Shown: positions 35,473 through 43,418 of the stretch, piece after piece | How the letters are laid out: every line of letters starts with the position of its first letter | Numbering within the stretch: position 1 is the stretch's first letter | Assembly: GCF_001412215.1 (NCBI RefSeq) | Contig: NZ_LLWP01000005.1 | Coordinates: forward strand, 186,001 to 250,000 | Length of the DNA stretch: 64,000 bases | Origin: Pedobacter sp. Hv1 | GTDB taxonomy: Bacteria; Bacteroidota; Bacteroidia; Sphingobacteriales; Sphingobacteriaceae | Reading direction: 5' to 3' | Translations under genes and position numbers: made by a program | Notes under the pieces: model-generated | What the model was told of the DNA's origin: nothing | The model's input: the letters and a program-made list of their open reading frames with translations, nothing else | The model's database searches: none

Positions 35473-36678
35473 ATGAGCATATTCAAACCTATTTATTACC
35501 TGATGGTAATTTCAATCTTAGCTATTTTCAGTTCTTGCAATGGGCAAACCCTACAACCTGCAACACAAACCAACACTAAACTGGTAGGTGGTTTTTGCGA
35601 TGGCTGTGAACTTTTGTACGTTGGTTTACCTCAACAGGTCAACAGCGTTGACACCAGTGCCGGGTGGAAAGAAAAAGGACAGAAACTATTGGTTACAGGC
35701 ATAGCCTACCAATTAGATGGCCAAACCCCTGCACCCAACACCATTATCTATTATTGGCAAACAGACAACGATGGATATTATTCGCCAAGACCTAACCTAG
35801 ATAAAAAGGCTTTAAAACACGGACATATAAGAGGATGGGTGAAGACTGATAAAGATGGTAAATATGCAATCTATACCATACGACCAGCAACCTATCCAGA
35901 CCGATCAGAGCCTGCACATATCCACATCGCTATTAAAGAACCACAACTCAATGAATATTATATCGACGAGCTAGTTTTTGATGACGATCCATTGTTAATT
36001 CCTAAGCGTAAGAAAACCCCATTTGAGAACCGTGGAGGTAGTGGGATCTTAAGAATTCTACTATCTGGAGACCTTCAGATTGCTGAACATAATATTATCT
36101 TAGGTCTGAACATTCCAAATTATCCAAAAACCAATACATCGGCAAAAAAATCTGGGCTTGAGGTGGGTGAAGATAATCCTTCATTTACACCATTTCATAC
36201 TTGGGGGCCAGATAAAGGGACCAGAACTTGTCCGGTATGTAAATATGGCCGTTACCATGGCTTAGTCTATTTTGTAGGTAATCAACCGAATTGGGAAGAG
36301 ATTAAAAAGTGGTTAACTTTTTTTGAACAGGAAAGTGCTGCCCGCAGCAAATATCTAAAGGCCTATTTTGTATATGGAAATGAAAATGGCTATCAAAAAG
36401 AGCAGCGGCAAAAAGAATTAGCGCAGATTGGGAAAGAATTGGGATTAAAATATATGGCCCTAACCTTTGTGCCATCCATGCAAGATAAAGAAAGTGAAGT
36501 CAATTTAAACAAGATCAATCCAAGGGTAGAAAACACGATCATCCTTTATAGGCACCGATCCATTATTGCAAAATTTATAGACCTTAAACCAGAAGAGAAA
36601 AATTTTAAGCATTTAACCGACCTCTTAAACAAGACCAAGAGTTCATTCTTCGACCTGCCAGAACCTGTTTACCATTGA
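35473..36678 (+). CDS. Lipoprotein: intradiol dioxygenase domain fused to a thioredoxin-like domain
   Basis: From ATG 35473 the protein has 401 residues and a lipobox IFSSC at Cys22. Residues about 40-215 form an intradiol ring-cleavage dioxygenase-like domain. The Fe-ligand candidates are Y141 (IRPATYP), H149 and H151 (PAHIHI), with a first Tyr candidate at Y102/Y103. The rest, about 240-395, looks like a thioredoxin or redoxin fold with Cys253-P-V-Cys256 (TRTCPVCKYG). The first in-frame start is upstream at 35419, but it would place the lipoprotein signal internally. Neither the substrate nor the fusion partner's role is known. Confidence 0.8.
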   Translation: MSIFKPIYYLMVISILAIFSSCNGQTLQPATQTNTKLVGGFCDGCELLYVGLPQQVNSVDTSAGWKEKGQKLLVTGIAYQLDGQTPAPNTIIYYWQTDNDGYYSPRPNLDKKALKHGHIRGWVKTDKDGKYAIYTIRPATYPDRSEPAHIHIAIKEPQLNEYYIDELVFDDDPLLIPKRKKTPFENRGGSGILRILLSGDLQIAEHNIILGLNIPNYPKTNTSAKKSGLEVGEDNPSFTPFHTWGPDKGTRTCPVCKYGRYHGLVYFVGNQPNWEEIKKWLTFFEQESAARSKYLKAYFVYGNENGYQKEQRQKELAQIGKELGLKYMALTFVPSMQDKESEVNLNKINPRVENTIILYRHRSIIAKFIDLKPEEKNFKHLTDLLNKTKSSFFDLPEPVYH

Positions 36679-36772
36679 CATTGCATAGATAACCCTTTAT
36701 CTTGTCTCATTTACGTCCCAAAAATTGAAATTGCAATGTGTAAGTTTGTATAGCTACCAAATCTCAAATTGT

Positions 36773-37063
36773 ATGGCTTCGATAAAAACATTAAAAATCT
36801 GCCCAAAGGGACATCGTTTCTATAAATCGAGCGACTGCCCCTCCTGTCCGATTTGTGAAAATGAACAAAGACCAGAAACAGGATTTTTATCTTTATTGAG
36901 TGCTCCTGCAAGAAGGGCATTGGTTAATGCTGGTATCACCTCATTAAACCAACTTACAACATATACACCCAAACAGGTTTTAGCGTTTCACGGAGTTGGG
37001 CCAAGCACCATCCCGATCCTTAGGGAAGCTTTAGCACAACAAAATCTGGATTTTAAAGCATAA
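36773..37063 (+). CDS. Zinc-ribbon plus RNA polymerase alpha-CTD-like small protein
   Basis: The 96-residue product begins with a Cys/His cluster (CPKGHRFYKSSDCPSCPICE), possibly a zinc ribbon. It is followed by a helix-hairpin-helix domain like the alpha C-terminal domain (LSAPARRALVNAGITSLNQLTTYTPKQVLAFHGVGPSTIPILREAL). It is free-standing and much shorter than RpoA. It may bind DNA or another nucleic acid. ATG 36773 is chosen; the TTG at 36725 would add a Tyr- and Ser-rich stretch. A DUF1801 gene begins three bases after its stop. Confidence 0.8.
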   Translation: MASIKTLKICPKGHRFYKSSDCPSCPICENEQRPETGFLSLLSAPARRALVNAGITSLNQLTTYTPKQVLAFHGVGPSTIPILREALAQQNLDFKA

Positions 37064-37066
37064 AAA

Positions 37067-37471
37067 ATGGCTAAACCAACAGCACAAGAACAGGTTAATG
37101 CGCATATTGATCAACTTGACCCTCAAATTAAGGATACGATTGCTTATTTGAGAACTTTTATTTTGGGCATTGACCCTGAAATTGGCGAGCAGATTAAATG
37201 GAATAGTCTGAGTTTTTACTATACTGGAGAGATGAAACCTTTTGATCCCAAAACCTATCAAAGAGACCTTTTGGTGTGTAATCTGCATAAAGGTAGGATT
37301 ATGCTGGTTTTCCCAACTGGTGCTCGAGTTGAGGATAGTTCTGGGCTACTGGAAGGCAAATATACCGATGGAAGGAGAATGGTAACCTTTAAAGACTTAG
37401 ATGATGTGAAGGCCAAAGAAAATGACCTAAGGTCTGTAATCAAAAAGTGGTTGGATCTGATTGAGAAATAA
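37067..37471 (+). CDS. DUF1801 (YdhG-like) protein
   Basis: The 134-residue protein has the DUF1801 pattern: EQVNAHIDQLDPQIKDTIAYLR at the start and EIGEQIKWNSLSFYYTGEM in the middle, with VFPTGARVEDSSGLLEGKYTDGRRMVTF and the C-terminal IKKWLDL. No function is established. It lies three bases after the zinc-ribbon gene and is probably co-transcribed. A strong terminator at 37641 closes this side. Confidence 0.85.
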   Translation: MAKPTAQEQVNAHIDQLDPQIKDTIAYLRTFILGIDPEIGEQIKWNSLSFYYTGEMKPFDPKTYQRDLLVCNLHKGRIMLVFPTGARVEDSSGLLEGKYTDGRRMVTFKDLDDVKAKENDLRSVIKKWLDLIEK

Positions 37472-37486
37472 GTTTCTTCCATTGAT

Positions 37487-37564
37487 GTAATTCTGAGTGC
37501 AACGAAGAATCTTTATTGGAGAATGTATTTTGTTTATAGACCCTTCGACAGGCTCAGGGTGACA
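37487..37564. repeat. TTCTGAG/GCAACGAAGAATCT and TTCGACAGGCTCAG repeats
   Basis: ATTCTGAGTGCAACGAAGAA with TCTTT, and CCCTTCGACAGGCTCAGGGT with GACA, are two short repeat types that I recall as scattered through Bacteroidota genomes. The second has relatives at 52489, 56351, 61141, 61282 and 61325. Confidence 0.6.
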
Positions 37565-37600
37565 ATCTATCTAGGTTGGTTGGTTGGGATTTTATAAGTT

Positions 37601-37623
37601 GGTCGGGATTTACAATCTCGACC
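37601..37623. repeat. GTCGGGAT/ATCTCGAC hairpin, copy 2
   Basis: GGTCGGGATT-tac-AATCTCGACC forms a 10-bp stem with one G-T wobble at the same place as in the copy at 30275-30295. The loop sequences differ. Confidence 0.6.
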
Positions 37624-37640
37624 ACAAAACTATAAGCATA

Positions 37641-37675
37641 AAAAAACCGTTCTTGAAATTCAAGAACGGTTTTTA
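37641..37675. terminator. Bidirectional terminator between DUF1801 gene and rplI
   Basis: AAAAACCGTTCTTG and CAAGAACGGTTTTT form a 14-bp stem around AAATT. A and T runs on both sides allow termination of both convergent transcripts. Confidence 0.88.
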
Positions 37676-37692
37676 ATATCTGTGTAGATTAA

Positions 37693-38136
37693 TTATTCAG
37701 CTACTACTTCGAAAGCAACTTTCACTTTCACTTCTTTGTGCAAGTTTAAGTTAGCTACATATTCACCAACCATTTTAGGTTCAGTTTCGAAAGTAATACG
37801 ACGACGGTCTACATCAAAGCCTTTAGCTTTTAATGCGTCAGCAATCATAATAGTGTTTACAGCACCAAAAATCTTACCTGTTTCGCCAGCTTTAGCACCA
37901 ATGCTCAATTTAACATCAGTTAAACGCTCAGCAATACCTTCAGCATCTTTCTTAATTTTATCTTGTTTAAAAGCAGCTTGCTTTAAGTTTTCTGCCAATA
38001 CTTTTTTAGCAGATGGTGTAGCCAATTGTCCAAAACCTTGAGGAATTAGATAATTACGACCGTAACCTGGTTTTACTGTAACGATATCATCTTTTTCACC
38101 TAGTGATTTGATATCTTGCTTTAAAATAATTTCCAT
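37693..38136 (-). CDS. rplI: 50S ribosomal protein L9
   Basis: The 147 residues are the usual length. The N-terminal domain begins MEIILKQDIKSLGEKDDIVTVKPGYGRNYLIPQ, with the conserved GYxRNYL motif. A long connecting helix follows, and then the C-terminal domain (GAKAGETGKIFGAVNTIMIADAL). L9 binds the L1-side region of 23S rRNA. It is the third gene of rpsF-rpsR-rplI with nine bases between rpsR and rplI. Confidence 0.97.
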   Translation of the reverse strand: MEIILKQDIKSLGEKDDIVTVKPGYGRNYLIPQGFGQLATPSAKKVLAENLKQAAFKQDKIKKDAEGIAERLTDVKLSIGAKAGETGKIFGAVNTIMIADALKAKGFDVDRRRITFETEPKMVGEYVANLNLHKEVKVKVAFEVVAE

Positions 38137-38145
38137 TCTCTGCGC

Positions 38146-38409
38146 TTATTTTAATTGGTCAGTAACGAAAGGTAACAAACCGATGTGACGTGCACGTTTA
38201 ACCGCTTGAGCCACTTTACGTTGAAATTTCAATGAAGTACCAGTTAAACGGCGAGGTAAAATTTTACCTTGATCATTGATGAATTTTAACAAGAAGTTTG
38301 CGTCTTTATAATCGATATATTTAATACCATTTTTTCTAAAACGGCAATATTTTTTTCTGTTATCGTCCACTTTTGGAGCGGTAACATATTGTATTTGATC
38401 TTTTGCCAT
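38146..38409 (-). CDS. rpsR: 30S ribosomal protein S18
   Basis: The 87-residue protein has the S18 core [24 protein letters not shown], then [34 protein letters not shown]. It binds the S6 and 16S rRNA platform. Its start overlaps the rpsF stop by one base, so translation is probably coupled. Confidence 0.97.
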   Translation of the reverse strand: MAKDQIQYVTAPKVDDNRKKYCRFRKNGIKYIDYKDANFLLKFINDQGKILPRRLTGTSLKFQRKVAQAVKRARHIGLLPFVTDQLK

Positions 38410-38771
38410 TATGCTCCAGCCTCCTCTTTCTTAGGTTTTTTGTTAAAAGCACCACTGCGTTTTTTCTCGCTATAAGCGATCGCATGACGATCTAATCTTA
38501 CAGTTAAGAAACGTAAAACACGCTCGTCGCGTTTCAATTCTAGCTCTAACTTGTTAATTAATTCCCCATCAGATTTGTATTCTGTAAGGTGGAAAAATCC
38601 GCTTGCTTTTTTTTCAATCGGATACGCTAATTTTCTCAAACCCCAATTATCTTCAGCGATAATTTCGGCTCCGCTATCAGTGATAATGCCTTTGAATTTA
38701 GCTAAAGCCTCTTTCGCAACATCTTCTGATAACAACGGGGTAAGAACGATAACAGTTTCGTACTGATTCAT
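38409..38771 (-). CDS. rpsF: 30S ribosomal protein S6
   Basis: The 120-residue S6 begins [23 protein letters not shown] and has [24 protein letters not shown] and [20 protein letters not shown] charged tail of about 20 residues ([18 protein letters not shown]) follows. It is the first gene of rpsF-rpsR-rplI, led by a strong Bacteroidota promoter. Autoregulation by the S6:S18 complex is known in other bacteria. A small leader hairpin is present here, but its match to the known motif is not established. Confidence 0.97.
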   Translation of the reverse strand: MNQYETVIVLTPLLSEDVAKEALAKFKGIITDSGAEIIAEDNWGLRKLAYPIEKKASGFFHLTEYKSDGELINKLELELKRDERVLRFLTVRLDRHAIAYSEKKRSGAFNKKPKKEEAGA

Positions 38772-38804
38772 CTTTGTTATTTAATGTTATTTAAAATTTA
38801 ATTT

Positions 38805-38854
38805 CCGTCCTATAAAACGGGATGCAAATGTAGCAATATAAATCTAAAAATCAA
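38805..38854 (-). promoter_or_regulatory. rpsF promoter and leader hairpin
   Basis: On the minus strand TTG (38852-38854) and TACATTTG (38825-38832) are spaced 19 bases apart. The expected start falls near CCCGTTTTATAGGACGG (38805-38821), which can pair CCGT with ACGG and lies about 34 bases before the rpsF ATG. This might be a regulatory leader. The rest of the 308-bp gap up to 39079 shows only AT-rich sequence. Confidence 0.5.
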
Positions 38855-39079
38855 ACCTTTAATTCTAAATTATATCAAAATTCCATAACTAAAGTACCAT
38901 GACCACTATAGACACTCCCAACAAATTTAACTCGATGACATTAAATAGTTTTGATTGAATATGCGCTCCGTTGCGCAAAGTCTATCTAAAACATTAACAC
39001 ATTAACAGCTAGATTAACTAAAATGTAATTATTTATTCTTAAAATTAATTTTATTGTTACTTTTATAGCGCTCTCGGAT

Positions 39080-39514
39080 ATGAAATTAATAACCACCATA
39101 TTAACAAGCATTATTTGTTTGTTATTCTTAGCTGTACATGCACAACCTGTAGCAGGTAATGGCTGTATGACAACCACTTCTCCAAATCGGGTTTACCAAC
39201 AAGCACTTGCTAATTATAATGGTTTACCAACGTATAAAGGATATAGTGCACAATATTCCGAATGGACCCCACAAGCAGACATGTCTACCTACCCTTGTTT
39301 TACTTGGAACCAAACTTCTTCTAACGGTTGTTACATCAAAACAGGTTCTGGTAATAGCAGCTCTAAATACAAACTGGGCAATTATGGCAATTTTACAGGT
39401 TCTGCGGCTACAAGCTGTCCAATAGACGATTATATTTTTCCTTTTGCCATGCTCATGGCTACCCTCGCTTACTTCCATATTAAAAGAAAACCGTTTCAAT
39501 CTTTTCTGGAATAG
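39080..39514 (+). CDS. Small secreted protein with PID-type C-terminal sorting-like tail
   Basis: The 144-residue product has a signal peptide (about 1-21, ending VHAQ). A Tyr/Ser/Thr-rich and Cys-containing mature part follows. The C-terminus has SCPIDDYIFPFAMLMATLAYFHIKRK: a C-P-I-D-D motif, a membrane-spanning helix, then basic residues. This layout resembles the PID-type C-terminal segments I recall in Bacteroidota, an LPxTG-like or PEP-CTERM-like arrangement. The sorting enzyme is not in this window. It is a single gene of unknown function. Confidence 0.7.
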   Translation: MKLITTILTSIICLLFLAVHAQPVAGNGCMTTTSPNRVYQQALANYNGLPTYKGYSAQYSEWTPQADMSTYPCFTWNQTSSNGCYIKTGSGNSSSKYKLGNYGNFTGSAATSCPIDDYIFPFAMLMATLAYFHIKRKPFQSFLE

Positions 39515-39625
39515 CACAATTTAAATGTTGATTGACAAAGGGTAGATTTCAATCCACCAACCTAACTTTTCAACATTCAAAAATTTCAATATTTAAGCTC
39601 AACAAAAATTCCTATTTTCGTTGCG

Positions 39626-41482
39626 ATGGAAAATTTTATCGTTTCGGCACGTAAATACCGTCCAGCTACCTTTGAAACCGTAGTTGGACAGCAGCACATT
39701 ACGGGTACTTTAAAAAATGCCATCAAAAATAACCAATTGGCACAAGCATTTTTGTTTTGCGGTCCACGTGGCGTAGGTAAAACCACCTGTGCTCGTATCT
39801 TGGCCAAAACGATCAACTGTACCAATCTTACCCCAGAGCAAGAGGCTTGTGGCACCTGCGAATCTTGTGTTTCTTTTCAAACAGGACACTCTTTCAATTT
39901 CCACGAACTTGATGCAGCTTCGAACAACTCTGTTGACGACATTAGAAGTTTAATTGAGCAGGTTAGGATACCACCACAAGCAGGCAAATACAAAATCTAT
40001 ATCATAGATGAGGTGCACATGCTTTCGGCAAATGCATTTAATGCTTTTCTTAAAACATTAGAAGAACCACCTTCTTATGCGATTTTTATTTTAGCCACAA
40101 CTGAGAAACATAAAATTCTGCCAACTATTTTATCACGTTGTCAGATTTTTGATTTCAACCGCATACAGGTAGAAGACATTGCCAGCCATTTGAATAAAAT
40201 TGCCGTTCGCGAAAACATCTCAGTAGATAGCGATGGACTCCATATTATTGCCCAAAAAGCAGATGGAGGTTTGAGAGATGCGCTTTCTATGTTCGACCAG
40301 ATTGTAAGTTACACCAACAAAAACCTAACCTACAAATCGGTAATTGACAACCTGAACATTTTAGATTACGATTACTATTTTAAGCTAACGGATTATTTAA
40401 GCAGCGGAGATGTAAGCCAAACCTTATTGTTATTTAATGAAATTTTAAATAATGGTTTTGATGGCAATAACTTTATCAATGGTTTAGCCAGCCACTTTAG
40501 AAACCTATTGGTTGGTAAAGATGCCCAAACTGTACAACTGCTTGAAGTTAGCGAGAATATCAAACAAAAATACCTGGCACAAAGTAGGTCAGCAGATCTA
40601 GGCTTTATTTTAACTGCATTAAATCTGGCCAATCAATGCGACCTGATCTATAAAAATAGTAAAAACCAACGTTTACAAGTAGAGTTATCGCTCATTAAGA
40701 TGTGTCACATCCCATCGGTAATCCAACTTGCACAACAACCCCATACAGCAACTGACACAGATCAGGATAAAAAAAAAACTTTAGTTAAATCTGAGCAGAA
40801 GGGAAGTCAAGAAGACCAAAAGTCGGGAAGTCCAGAAGTTAAAAGTGTTGAAACTGCTTCTATAGCTGATCTTCAAAGCTTTGTTGAAAAGGAAGACCTA
40901 CAAGATTTGCCCAACCATTTAGCCATTCCCTTACCAACTGTTGTCCCGCCAATTGAAGCCAGGCCCAAACCTAGCCAACCAACAAGTGGTTCTATCAAAA
41001 TACAACCTTTAAATACTGGAAACATTTCTTCTTTAATTCCATCATTAACAGATTTGGAACGTGTTGCACATGGTGAAGAAGAAAAGAAAGGCCCACAATA
41101 TATTTCAGGTAACGAAAAACAACAGTTTACAGAAGAACAGTTTTTGGCCTTATGGAACACTTATACCCAAAAGGCAAGAGAAGATGACAAGATCCATCTT
41201 TATACTTTAATGAACAATGATCCGATTTTAAATGGGACAGAAATTACGGTATTGGTAGAAAACTTGGCTTTAGAAAGCACTTTACAGAATGAAAAAGTTG
41301 AATTACTGAATTTTCTTCGTGCGGAATTGAAGAACTTTGACCTGCAGATTGTATCTAAAAGAGCCGAAAACACCCAGAAAAAACGCATCTATACTAATAA
41401 GGATAAATACACTTATATGGTAGAGAAAAACCCACAATTAGAAGATTTCCGTAAACGTTTTAACCTAGATATTCACCCCTAG
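39626..41482 (+). CDS. dnaX: DNA polymerase III subunit gamma/tau
   Basis: DnaX is the clamp-loader ATPase of the replisome. The 618 residues carry the Walker A CGPRGVGKTTCARI, the zinc cysteines (CTNL, then CGTCESC), the DEVHMLSANAFNAFLKTLEEPP block and the sensor 1 ATTEKHKILPTILSRCQ. The C-terminal part (about 390-620) is tau-like and low in conservation, with a charged region (KSEQKGSQEDQKSG). No slippery frameshift site was searched for in detail. It is a single gene with ordinary composition. Confidence 0.95.
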   Translation: MENFIVSARKYRPATFETVVGQQHITGTLKNAIKNNQLAQAFLFCGPRGVGKTTCARILAKTINCTNLTPEQEACGTCESCVSFQTGHSFNFHELDAASNNSVDDIRSLIEQVRIPPQAGKYKIYIIDEVHMLSANAFNAFLKTLEEPPSYAIFILATTEKHKILPTILSRCQIFDFNRIQVEDIASHLNKIAVRENISVDSDGLHIIAQKADGGLRDALSMFDQIVSYTNKNLTYKSVIDNLNILDYDYYFKLTDYLSSGDVSQTLLLFNEILNNGFDGNNFINGLASHFRNLLVGKDAQTVQLLEVSENIKQKYLAQSRSADLGFILTALNLANQCDLIYKNSKNQRLQVELSLIKMCHIPSVIQLAQQPHTATDTDQDKKKTLVKSEQKGSQEDQKSGSPEVKSVETASIADLQSFVEKEDLQDLPNHLAIPLPTVVPPIEARPKPSQPTSGSIKIQPLNTGNISSLIPSLTDLERVAHGEEEKKGPQYISGNEKQQFTEEQFLALWNTYTQKAREDDKIHLYTLMNNDPILNGTEITVLVENLALESTLQNEKVELLNFLRAELKNFDLQIVSKRAENTQKKRIYTNKDKYTYMVEKNPQLEDFRKRFNLDIHP

Positions 41483-41484
41483 TC

Positions 41485-41521
41485 AGTTCGCAGTTTTCAA
41501 TTTTCAGTTAGCAGTTCATCA
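41485..41521. repeat. CAGTT-phrase repeat after dnaX
   Basis: CAGTTCGCAGTTTTCAATTT and CAGTTAGCAGTTC start three bases after the dnaX stop, as after the Fe-S gene at 23737. Confidence 0.5.
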
Positions 41522-41944
41522 TTACCTAACAGCATTAGGTGCATCATTTTTCGGATAGCCTTCTTCATCCAAATCATCTCTATCATCTTCTTCGGTACGG
41601 GCCAATATTTCGTCTTCAGGACTTAGGGTTACACTTTCGCCAGTATGGTCTATATGCATAGCTGAATCTTCCAATGCATTTTCTGCTTGTTCATGCACAT
41701 CATATTCATCCCCAACATAAGGATTGGCCTCATCATAGGTAGAAATACTGTCTTCGCCATTTGGCGCTGATGTATCATAAGGCAGAGGGTGGTCGTAATC
41801 TTTTTCCGGACCTTTCACATCAAATTCATAACTGTTCTTCTCCTTGTCAAAAGCCAATTCGTTAAAATCTTTCGTCTCTCCCAAATCGCTTGGATGGAGT
41901 TTATCTGTTGCTCTTTTAAAATCGTTGTTTGAATTTGTGTCCAT
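41522..41944 (-). CDS. Acidic hypothetical protein
   Basis: The 140-residue protein is strongly acidic throughout (Asp and Glu together about one third) and has no signal, membrane helix or known motif. Conspicuous words are KLHPSDLGETKDFNELAFDKEKNSYEFDV and LSPEDEILARTEEDDRDDLDEEGYPKND. I do not recognise it. The ATG at 41944 is preferred to an upstream start at 41989, which would add a Tyr- and Arg-rich stretch. It is convergent with dnaX. Confidence 0.7.
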   Translation of the reverse strand: MDTNSNNDFKRATDKLHPSDLGETKDFNELAFDKEKNSYEFDVKGPEKDYDHPLPYDTSAPNGEDSISTYDEANPYVGDEYDVHEQAENALEDSAMHIDHTGESVTLSPEDEILARTEEDDRDDLDEEGYPKNDAPNAVR

Positions 41945-42031
41945 AATATTTCGATTTATTGTATAAAGATAACGAAACAAATGACGCAATTGTTTTGGAA
42001 TTAATAATTCATTTCGAGCCCCATAATCAAA

Positions 42032-42060
42032 ATAAAAAGTCGCAACAAGACCTTACGACT
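42032..42060 (-). terminator. Terminator of the TlpA-like gene
   Basis: Read on the minus strand, AGTCGTAA and TTGCGACT pair with one mismatch, followed by TTTTTATTTT. It lies 34 bases after the stop of the gene ending at 42095. Confidence 0.6.
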
Positions 42061-42094
42061 AACCAACTTAAAACTGGTTTGCTCTTAATACTGG

Positions 42095-43288
42095 CTAATA
42101 CAGTACCATCATTCTCATTTTACGTTCCTGTTTTTCAATTTTCAGGCCAAGTGCCGTGATAGATTTTAGCACTTGTTCTTGGGTACGCATTTCTAAAGAA
42201 GTTTTGATATCAAACTTACCTTTTATATTGGTTTCATCTACTACCGGAAGATAAAGTTCATTACTCAAATAATCATTAGCAAAATCTACGATGGTAACTG
42301 CAGTCCCATCATAACCTCTTCCACTAAAACTATAACTTGTTTCTTTGGTTGACAATGGCAATTTAAAACCATTATCTGTTAATACATATACCTGAATAGT
42401 TTTGTACTCAATTCTGGCTTTAACAGGCAAAACAGCATTTAATCTTTGTTGTAAAATAACATTGAGGCTATCCTTTTCTTCTGGCCTAACTAAAAGATCT
42501 ACACAATATAGGTTATTCCTATCTTCATAATTGTCTATTTTTTTCTCATCAACCTCATAGATAATTTGATGATTTGACACGATATTATAAGCTTCTTTAT
42601 ACAAAGAAGTTATTCCAGTATTGATAAAACTACGCCGTCTTTTGGCATATAAACTTTTCCCACCATACGCTTTTCCCATCGATCGTTGACCAATCATATA
42701 ACTGCGAATGGTAAAGTTAGCAGCAAGTGTAGAGTCTACAGCAAAAATATCTGCCAATTCATTTATAGGTTTTTCTTTCACATTGGCATTAGAAACAATT
42801 TTTTCTCCTTTATACAAACTATCTAACAAACCTTGCGTAATTGAATGTGTTTTCATTATTGCTACTATTTTTTTATCAGCATTTACAATAGCGCATTGAC
42901 CTACGGAAGCCAAATTAAATAAGGTATGAAATAAATAGTTGGTATCAGTGGCTAGCCAAATGGTTGTGGGTTTGTTTTTAAGATATTTCTGTAGTTTTAA
43001 TGGTTCGTCATCAGATATTGCTATTACTTGTATTTTATCGGCGTTGACTTTTTGCAGTTTGGTAAGCATATCCATTTCTGGTATGCATGGACTACACCAT
43101 GTTCCCCAAAAATTTAAAATATAAAATTTTTTATCTTTACTATCGTTCAGGTTCACACTTTTAACAGGCGCATTCATAAGCTGACGAATTGCAATGTTTG
43201 GGAACTGATCTCCGGCCTTAAGTAACATACCTTGGCCAAAAGCAAAAAAAGGAAATAGAAAGCACAAATAAGCAAGTATCTTTTTCAT
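42095..43288 (-). CDS. TlpA-like thiol-disulfide protein with DUF3738-like C-terminus
   Basis: The 397-residue exported protein has a signal peptide (1-19) and a thioredoxin-like domain (about 25-160) with the CxxC site at C65-S-P-C68 (NFWGTWCSPCIPEMDML). The C-terminal 230 residues differ; their end (VTIVDFANDYLSNELYLPVVDETNIKGKFDIK and then GLKIEKQERKMRMMVL) resembles DUF3738/TIGR03435 proteins as I remember them. It is divergent from the two-component pair at 43419, with 130 bp between. It may reduce or sense periplasmic disulfides; this is unproven. Confidence 0.8.
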   Translation of the reverse strand: MKKILAYLCFLFPFFAFGQGMLLKAGDQFPNIAIRQLMNAPVKSVNLNDSKDKKFYILNFWGTWCSPCIPEMDMLTKLQKVNADKIQVIAISDDEPLKLQKYLKNKPTTIWLATDTNYLFHTLFNLASVGQCAIVNADKKIVAIMKTHSITQGLLDSLYKGEKIVSNANVKEKPINELADIFAVDSTLAANFTIRSYMIGQRSMGKAYGGKSLYAKRRRSFINTGITSLYKEAYNIVSNHQIIYEVDEKKIDNYEDRNNLYCVDLLVRPEEKDSLNVILQQRLNAVLPVKARIEYKTIQVYVLTDNGFKLPLSTKETSYSFSGRGYDGTAVTIVDFANDYLSNELYLPVVDETNIKGKFDIKTSLEMRTQEQVLKSITALGLKIEKQERKMRMMVLY

Positions 43289-43418
43289 TGGTTTTTTGTT
43301 TAATTTTTTCGATATAAATTTGGCTATTCTTTGAGCAAAAGATAGTTAACGTTAGGTTATTGAATGTTATATTATGTTAACAGAAAAATAGTAAGGAGCT
43401 TTATAGTTAGATTTGAAT

